From NCBI GenBank assembly GCA_033762375.1, contig JANRLQ010000068.1:24539-88538 (forward strand): a stretch of 64,000 nucleotides of DNA, given 5' to 3'. Below are positions 58,508 through 64,000 of the stretch, one piece after another (the first letter of the stretch is position 1; every line of letters starts with the position of its first letter). A program made the translations under genes and the position numbers. The stretch is from RDXT01 sp033762375. Lineage in GTDB: Bacteria > Bacteroidota > Bacteroidia > J057. Under the pieces are notes generated by a model, which searched no databases, was not told the origin of the DNA, and saw nothing but the letters and a program-made list of their open reading frames with translations.

Positions 58508-60694
58508 ATGGACTATTTTATCAGTCATTTTATTCATGAGTTTACCAGGCCACTCCACAATCCTGTTCTGATATTTTCATTGATCCTGATCATCATCCTG
58601 TTGTCTCCGCTGTTGCTGCGTAAGCTTAATATTCCCAGTATCATCGGCCTGATTATCTCCGGAGTTATTATCGGACCTCATGGACTGAATATTCTGGCTA
58701 AAAACTCTGCGATAGAATTATTCTCGACGATAGGGTTGTTATATATTATGTTTATCGCCGGGCTGGAGCTGGACATGAACCAGTTTCAGGCCAACCGCAA
58801 CAAAAGCCTTCTTTTTGGTTTTTTTACCTTCATCGTACCGATCAGCATCGGGTTTCCGGTCTGTTATTATCTGCTTCAGTATGAGATGAGTGCCAGTTTT
58901 CTGGTAGCGAGTATGTTTGCGACACACACCCTGGTGGCGTACCCGATTGTGAGCCGCCTGGGTGTCTCCAAAAACCAGGCCGTAGCGGTAGCGGTAGGGG
59001 GGACGATCCTGACTGATACGGCCGTACTGATCATTCTGGCAGTGGTGATCGGGTCTCATGACGGGGGACTGACGGGGGAGTTTTGGATCCGGCTGGGTGT
59101 TTCGCTGGCTATATTTTCGGCCGTTATGTTTTTGGTCATCCCGCGGCTGGCCCGGTGGTTTTTTGAGAAGCTGGAGAGTGAAAAACACTCCCACTATATT
59201 TTTGTGCTGGCGGTGGTGTTTTTTGCGGCGTTTCTGGCAGAAGTCGCCGGGGTAGAGCCGATTATCGGAGCGTTTGTGGCTGGTTTGGCGCTGAATCGCC
59301 TGATCCCCCACTCGTCTGCCCTGATGAACCGGATTGAGTTTATCGGCAATGCCCTTTTTATCCCGTTTTTTCTCATCAGCGTGGGGATGATCGTGGATGT
59401 AGGTGTATTGCTGAAGGGCCCCAACGCCCTGATTGTTGCGGCAACGCTCAGCGTAGTAGCCCTGGTCGGCAAGTGGCTGGCGGCATTGTTTACCCAGTTG
59501 GTGTTTAAGTTTACGGCGGTACAACGTCAGCTCATTTTTGGACTGAGCAGTGCACACGCCGCTGCCACCCTGGCCGTGATACTCGTAGGGTACAAAGCCG
59601 GTATCCTGGACGAGACTATCTTAAACGGTACCATCCTCCTGATCCTGGTCACCTGTATTGCAGCGTCCTTTGTGACGGAGCGGGCGGCCAAAAAAATAGT
59701 CATCTCCGCGGAGCAGGCTCCTGCGCCGGAACATAAAAACGGTCCCACGCCGTATGAGAAAATCCTGCTTCCCCTGAGTGATACCGCAGAGCCTGAAAAA
59801 CTGCTTGACTTTGCTATCCTGATACGGGATAAAAAATACCCTGATCCGGTCCTGCTCCTGGCGGTAGTCCCCAATGACGAGTCAGCGGAGACCAACCTGA
59901 TCCGGGCACGCAACCGCCTGGAGCGATTTGAGCGGCAAGCTGCCGGGTCAGAAGCGCAGGTGCGGTTTATTCCGGCGATAGATCACAACATCGCCAGCGG
60001 CATCGTACGTGCCTCCCGCGAGCTGATGGCCAGCATCATCGTGCTGGACTGGCCCCGGCGCAGCGGGGTACTCGACAAGCTGATCGGCGAGAAGGTCGAA
60101 CACGTTCTCACCAATACTGACAAGACTGTATTTCTCTGCCACTTCACGCAGCCGATCGGCCTCCACAAACGTATGGTCATCGCAGCTCCGCCCGCCGCCG
60201 AGCGCGAGCAGGGTTTCCAGCTATGGCTGACCAAAATGAGCCGGCTCGCCCAGGAAATGAGTGCCTCCGTGGTGATCCATTGTAATGAAATCACCCAACG
60301 GGAAATCCAAAGTACTGTACGCCGCCTTCACCTCGGCCTGAATGTGCAGTTTCGCCCGTTTCAGGACTGGGAAGATATTCTTGTGCTGACCCGCGACATG
60401 CAGGAAGAAGACCTGGTAGTCCTGATCTCTGCCCGGCGGGGCTCTGTGTCACATATAAGCCTGCTGGACAGCATCCCGCCCAAGTTTGAAAAATACCTCG
60501 AATTTAACAGCCGAATCCTGATCTATCCACCCCTCAACCATGCTGACCGGATCATTGAGGGATATGATGAGGTGTCATCCGGCACCTTACAAATGGGCAT
60601 AGACGCTGTCCAGAAGGTTAGTAAGGGGATCGGGAGTATGTTTCGCAAAAAAACGGAATCTGAAGAACCTGCTGATACGTCAGATATGTCCTGA
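58508..60694 (+). CDS. CPA2-family cation:proton antiporter with C-terminal USP-like domains
   Basis: The protein has about 728 residues from the ATG at 58508. The N-terminal 395 residues form 12-13 membrane helices of the Kef/NapA type: 'IIGLIISGVIIGPHGLNIL', 'LYIMFIAGLELDMNQFQ', 'VGGTILTDTAVLII' (unwound-helix region with TDT), 'VEPIIGAFVAGLALNR' and 'FFLISVGMIVD'. The C-terminal 310 residues hold two UspA-like alpha/beta domains ('YEKILLPLSDTAEPEKLL', 'ARRGSVSHISLLDSIPPKFE'), probably regulatory. It exchanges Na+ or K+ for H+. It overlaps the 3' end of the photolyase gene by 15 bases. Confidence 0.88.
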   Translation: MDYFISHFIHEFTRPLHNPVLIFSLILIIILLSPLLLRKLNIPSIIGLIISGVIIGPHGLNILAKNSAIELFSTIGLLYIMFIAGLELDMNQFQANRNKSLLFGFFTFIVPISIGFPVCYYLLQYEMSASFLVASMFATHTLVAYPIVSRLGVSKNQAVAVAVGGTILTDTAVLIILAVVIGSHDGGLTGEFWIRLGVSLAIFSAVMFLVIPRLARWFFEKLESEKHSHYIFVLAVVFFAAFLAEVAGVEPIIGAFVAGLALNRLIPHSSALMNRIEFIGNALFIPFFLISVGMIVDVGVLLKGPNALIVAATLSVVALVGKWLAALFTQLVFKFTAVQRQLIFGLSSAHAAATLAVILVGYKAGILDETILNGTILLILVTCIAASFVTERAAKKIVISAEQAPAPEHKNGPTPYEKILLPLSDTAEPEKLLDFAILIRDKKYPDPVLLLAVVPNDESAETNLIRARNRLERFERQAAGSEAQVRFIPAIDHNIASGIVRASRELMASIIVLDWPRRSGVLDKLIGEKVEHVLTNTDKTVFLCHFTQPIGLHKRMVIAAPPAAEREQGFQLWLTKMSRLAQEMSASVVIHCNEITQREIQSTVRRLHLGLNVQFRPFQDWEDILVLTRDMQEEDLVVLISARRGSVSHISLLDSIPPKFEKYLEFNSRILIYPPLNHADRIIEGYDEVSSGTLQMGIDAVQKVSKGIGSMFRKKTESEEPADTSDMS

Positions 60695-62170
60695 CCATGG
60701 AGGCCCCTCCAGCACCTCTGCGGCCAACTGTTGGTGTGCAGCCAGCTTGGCGGGGTCCATCCGGGAGACCATGGCTGCCATCATGGACATGCGGGGATTC
60801 TGCCGGAAAAGCGCCACGTGGCGGGCCACAAACTGCCAGTACAAGGCATCCCACTTCGCACACCAGGCACCCCGGGGGTAGTCGCTCATCTTGAGTACGT
60901 AGGCGGAGCCGCTGATATAGGGTTTGGTGGTCATCAGCCCTCCGTCGGCATATTGACTCATGGCATACACATTGGGGACCATCACCCAGTCGTAGGCATC
61001 TATATACAAACACATAAACCACCGGTACACCTCATCCGGGTGAATACCCGCCAGCAACATCAGGTTACCGGCGATCATCAGGCGGCTGATATGGTGGCTG
61101 TAAGCCGTACGGTGAAGTTGCTGCACGAGGTGATCATAGGGCAACAGTCCCGTCCTGCCCTCCCAGAGGGCCGGGGTAAGGGGAGCCTGGTGGTCAAAAA
61201 AATTGCGGGTGCGCATAGGCACACCCTCGCGCAGGTACATGAGCCGCACAAATTCGCGCCAGCCGATCACCTGCCGGATAAATCCCTCCAAAGAGTTGAG
61301 GGGGATGGGCGCATCAGCATGGGCTGCCAGGACCTGAGCGACGACCTCCTCCGGCTGGAGCAGGCCGATGTTCAGCGCCGGGGTCAGCACCGAGTGCCAA
61401 AGATGCGCATGCCGGGCCACCATCGCGTCTTCGTAGTCTCCAAACTGCCTGAGCCTGACCCGGATAAAATCTGCCAGACCTGCCAGTGCCTGCCCGCGGG
61501 TGACCGGATACTGAAACCCCTCTAGCTGACCGTAGTGGTGGCTGAAATGGGTCCTGACATAGGTGCGGGCCTCCTCCATGACCACAGGATCATACTGATA
61601 GGTCATCGGCGCGGGGATTTTTATCCCGGCGGGTACTTTTTTGCGGTTATCCGCATCAAAACTCCACTTGCCTCCCACCGGACTCCCGTCAGGCTCCACG
61701 AGTATCCCCAGACGTCGGCGCTGGTTCATATAAAACCGGGCCATCAGGTATCCTTTGGCGGGCACAGCCAATGACTCAAACTCAGCCACAGGGGTGAGAA
61801 AATTAGGACTTTCTGTCCAGTGCAGTACCAGGCCGTGCTGGTTGCAGAGGCGGAGGATCCTTTTTTTCAGCAAAAAATCGGTCGGGTCTGTCACATGCAC
61901 AGCCCGAACACCTGCCTGCACCATGTCCGCTACCACCACCGCCAATGTCGGACAGGTGACTACGTCCCGGTACTCGACCGGATGTCCGGCCGCCGCCAGC
62001 CAGGCCGCGTAGTGCTTCATGGAGGCGCGGTGCAGGAGTATTTTCTGCTGATGAAAAGGATACTGCGTAAAATACAATTGATCCTCCACCAGCCAGACCG
62101 GGCGACCCGGTGCAAGGGCCGGGTGCGGCTGATAGAGTTGATGCGGAAAAACCAAGGCTACTTCCTTCAT
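60680..62170 (-). CDS. Photolyase/cryptochrome of the PhrB (DPRP) class lacking Fe-S cysteines
   Basis: This 496-residue protein of the deoxyribodipyrimidine-photolyase-related class (Agrobacterium PhrB, Rhodobacter CryB) is expected to bind FAD and repair (6-4) photoproducts. Family sequence includes 'ALVFPHQLYQ', 'RQVIGWREFVRLMYLREG', 'AYSHHISRLMIAGNLMLLAG' and 'YIDAYDWVMVPNVYAMSQ' followed by 'YADGGLMTTKPYISG'. In known members four Cys hold a 4Fe-4S cluster. Here the segment with three of them reads 'KMSDYPRGAWCAKWDALYW' (about 427-445), shortened, with one Cys (437). The first ligand position also lacks Cys ('GLLPYDHLVQQL'). It converges with the antiporter gene. Confidence 0.85.
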   Translation of the reverse strand: MKEVALVFPHQLYQPHPALAPGRPVWLVEDQLYFTQYPFHQQKILLHRASMKHYAAWLAAAGHPVEYRDVVTCPTLAVVVADMVQAGVRAVHVTDPTDFLLKKRILRLCNQHGLVLHWTESPNFLTPVAEFESLAVPAKGYLMARFYMNQRRRLGILVEPDGSPVGGKWSFDADNRKKVPAGIKIPAPMTYQYDPVVMEEARTYVRTHFSHHYGQLEGFQYPVTRGQALAGLADFIRVRLRQFGDYEDAMVARHAHLWHSVLTPALNIGLLQPEEVVAQVLAAHADAPIPLNSLEGFIRQVIGWREFVRLMYLREGVPMRTRNFFDHQAPLTPALWEGRTGLLPYDHLVQQLHRTAYSHHISRLMIAGNLMLLAGIHPDEVYRWFMCLYIDAYDWVMVPNVYAMSQYADGGLMTTKPYISGSAYVLKMSDYPRGAWCAKWDALYWQFVARHVALFRQNPRMSMMAAMVSRMDPAKLAAHQQLAAEVLEGPPWSGHI

Positions 62171-62369
62171 ACCACCCTAACCCAAAGTCGCCCCGGGAGT
62201 TTGATCAGGGGCCAAAAATTCTGCCCAAAACCTCTATGCGGATCAGCAGCCATTATCCCTCAGGGACAAGACCCGACAGCGGCACAGCCCCGGCAGCAAA
62301 CGATCTTGTCTCAAAATCCATTTTTCTTCCTTATGTTGCAATATCTAACCTTACAACTGCTACTGCATA

Positions 62370-63707
62370 ATGAACTACCGCAAAATTTTACAATGGGCGA
62401 TCGTCGTAGCCCTGGGAGGGTTTCTGTTTGGCCTGGATACGGCCGTAATATCCGGCTGCGAAAAGACCCTCCAGGCCCTCTGGTCACTAAGTGATGCCAT
62501 GATCGGGCAGGTAGTGGCCATGGCCCTGTACGGAACTATCGTGGGGGCCATCTTTGGGGGGATCCCGGCAGAAACCTTCGGGCGCAAGATCACCCTTTTT
62601 TGGATCGCCATCCTCTACCTGGTTTCAGCCGTGGGGTGTGCCCTGGCCCCCGAGGTGTATACGCTGATGATTTTCCGGTTTATCGGCGGGCTGAGCGTGG
62701 GCGCGTCCTCCGTGGTGGCCCCGATGTATATTGCTGAGATTTCGCCGGATGAGAAGCGGGGCCAGCTTACGGCCATGTTTCAGTTTAATATTGTTTTTGG
62801 TATTCTGGTCGCGTACTTCTCCAACTGGGTTATCGGCACGGACGGCCCCGACGACTGGCGCTGGATGCTAGGCATCGTAGCACTGCCAGCCCTGGCTTTT
62901 ACGATCCTGGTCCTGTTTATCCCGGAGAGTCCCCGCTGGCTGGTCACCCGCCGGGGCAATCACGGTGAAGCCCTGCGCATCCTCCGCATCATCAACCCCC
63001 AGACAGCCCAGGAAGCACTGGAGGCGATCCAGGCCAGCACCCACAACGGCCAGCCTGAGGCAGGCGCGGGCCTGGGGACTTTTTTCAGCCGCAAGTACCG
63101 CTGGCCCATTCTGCTGGCGTTTCTTTTTGCGTTTTTTAATCAGGTTTCCGGTATCAATGCCGTAATCTATTATGCCCCGAGGATTTTTGAGGCGGCAGGT
63201 CTGGGTACCCAGGTCGCCCTGCTCTCCTCCGTCGGGATCGGCCTCGTCAACCTGGTGTTTACCATGCTGGGCCTGAGCCTGATAGACCGTATGGGACGGC
63301 GGTTCCTGATGTATATCGGCTCCGTGGGGTATATCATCTCCCTGTCACTGGTATCGGTGTTGTTTATGACCCAGGCGACCAGTGCCGGGTTATTGCTCCC
63401 GATATTGCTGTTTGTGTTTATTGCGGCGCATGCCATCGGCCAGGGTGCTGTGATATGGGTGTTTATCTCCGAGATTTTTCCCAATGAAGTCCGCTCCTGG
63501 GGCAACTCGCTCGGCAGCAGCACCCACTGGGTATTTGCGGCCCTGATTGCCGGCAACTTTCCCTACCTCGCCGGCCAACTGGGCCAGGGGCTGATTTTTG
63601 CGCTGTTTGCAGCGATGATGGTTTTCCAACTGCTGTTTGTCTGGCGGATGATGCCCGAGACCAAAGGGGTATCCCTGGAAGAGCTCAGTCAGTCGCTCCA
63701 GAAATAA
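62370..63707 (+). CDS. Sugar porter (major facilitator superfamily, SP family)
   Basis: The 445-residue protein has twelve membrane helices. Sugar-porter signatures are seen: 'GGFLFGLDTAVISG' (TM1), 'ETFGRKITLF' (loop 2-3), 'RFIGGLSVGASSVVAPMYIAE' region (TM4), 'PESPRWLV' (after TM6), 'QVSGINAVIYYAPRIF' (TM7), 'DRMGRRFLM' and 'PETKGVSLEEL' at the end. It imports a hexose or pentose by proton symport or facilitated diffusion. Substrate not known. Its 3' side has a shared terminator with gyrB. Confidence 0.93.
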   Translation: MNYRKILQWAIVVALGGFLFGLDTAVISGCEKTLQALWSLSDAMIGQVVAMALYGTIVGAIFGGIPAETFGRKITLFWIAILYLVSAVGCALAPEVYTLMIFRFIGGLSVGASSVVAPMYIAEISPDEKRGQLTAMFQFNIVFGILVAYFSNWVIGTDGPDDWRWMLGIVALPALAFTILVLFIPESPRWLVTRRGNHGEALRILRIINPQTAQEALEAIQASTHNGQPEAGAGLGTFFSRKYRWPILLAFLFAFFNQVSGINAVIYYAPRIFEAAGLGTQVALLSSVGIGLVNLVFTMLGLSLIDRMGRRFLMYIGSVGYIISLSLVSVLFMTQATSAGLLLPILLFVFIAAHAIGQGAVIWVFISEIFPNEVRSWGNSLGSSTHWVFAALIAGNFPYLAGQLGQGLIFALFAAMMVFQLLFVWRMMPETKGVSLEELSQSLQK

Positions 63708-63728
63708 TCTCCTGACAATCAAGCACAT

Positions 63729-63760
63729 AAAAAAACAGGCTGGGCATAAACCCAGCCTGT
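63729..63760 (-). terminator. Terminator of gyrB (probably bidirectional)
   Basis: ACAGGCTGGG (63735-63744) and CCCAGCCTGT (63751-63760) form a 10-bp stem with a 6-base loop. On the minus strand it is followed by seven T (63735-63729), a strong terminator for gyrB. On the + strand it is followed by TGTGTTG, so it may also slow transcription from the sugar porter. Confidence 0.88.
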
Positions 63761-63784
63761 TGTGTTGACGGACACGCTGACGGA

Positions 63785-64000
63785 TCAGGCGTCTATGTTG
63801 GCATACTTGGCATTACGCTCAATAAACTCACGGCGGGGCGGCACCTCATCTCCCATCAGGATTGAAAACAGGTGGTCCGCCTCTGCAGCACTGTCTATGC
63901 TCACCAGTTGCAGGGTGCGGGAGCTGATGTCCATGGTGGTTTCCTTGAGCTGCTCAGGGTTCATCTCGCCGAGACCCTTATACCGCTGCACGGTCGCCCG
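63785..64000 (-). CDS. gyrB: DNA gyrase subunit B, 3' end
   Basis: Only the last 71 or so residues lie in the window; the gene continues beyond 64000. 'QRYKGLGEMNPEQLKETTMD' is the conserved TOPRIM/C-terminal signature shared by GyrB and ParE. The ending 'MGDEVPPRREFIERNAKYAN' with terminal 'IDA' is the typical GyrB form. GyrB is the ATPase subunit of gyrase, which introduces negative supercoils. Confidence 0.93.
   Translation of the reverse strand, partial: RATVQRYKGLGEMNPEQLKETTMDISSRTLQLVSIDSAAEADHLFSILMGDEVPPRREFIERNAKYANIDA

Overview
The window is chromosomal DNA of a member of the Bacteroidota, probably a Saprospiria-like lineage (the rank below phylum is inference). Support for the phylum: promoters of the form TTG-N19-21-TAnnTTTG occur throughout; three secreted proteins end in type IX secretion (Por) sorting domains; and a complete dcw cell-wall and division cluster has the Bacteroidota order (mraZ to ftsZ, without murF and ddl). 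No tRNA, rRNA, CRISPR array, transposase or integrase was seen.

Region 1 (1-9.3 kb) holds small secreted or lipoprotein genes (two SnoaL-like proteins, an FKBP/TPR protein, a large TPR protein), two close Uma2-type nuclease paralogues on either side of an AAA-type ATPase, and an intradiol-dioxygenase-like gene.

Region 2 (9.3-23 kb) is the accessory region. Short AT-rich orphan genes, all on the + strand, are each followed by an imperfect inverted repeat of about 130-170 bp that ends in GTT, as in integron gene cassettes with attC sites. No integrase is present. Three consecutive cassettes (18564-20644) split a dispersed host repeat that is uninterrupted at 9479-9500. The host repeats carry a built-in promoter (TTG-N20-21-TATnTTGC/AC/AG) in front of most genes here. 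Also in this region are a GC-rich two-gene operon of a SEFIR-EAD11-like protein and a SEFIR-STAND NTPase-TPR protein (candidate defence or signalling system), a VapBC-like toxin-antitoxin pair, a short-chain epimerase and a Crp/Fnr-type regulator.

Region 3 (23-34.6 kb) holds an SRPBCC protein, a CPBP-like membrane protein, a fasciclin protein, a secreted GH13 amylase diverging from a starch-binding-like protein (LacI-type operators between them), an M43 metalloprotease, the small SRP RNA and ribD.

Region 4 (34.8-50.7 kb, minus strand) is mraZ-rsmH-ftsL-ftsI-murE-mraY-murD-ftsW-murG-murC-ftsQ-ftsA-ftsZ. It makes lipid II and the early divisome. MraZ-box triplets lie directly upstream of mraZ and, in the opposite orientation, further up the same intergenic region.

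Region 5 (51-64 kb) holds a nucleotidyltransferase/dehydratase pair for a nucleotide sugar, a GNAT, a DUF2807 lipoprotein, a pentameric ligand-gated channel homologue, a SPOUT methyltransferase, OxyR, a candidate structured ncRNA, a CPA2 antiporter, a PhrB-type photolyase without its Fe-S cysteines, a sugar porter and the 3' end of gyrB.
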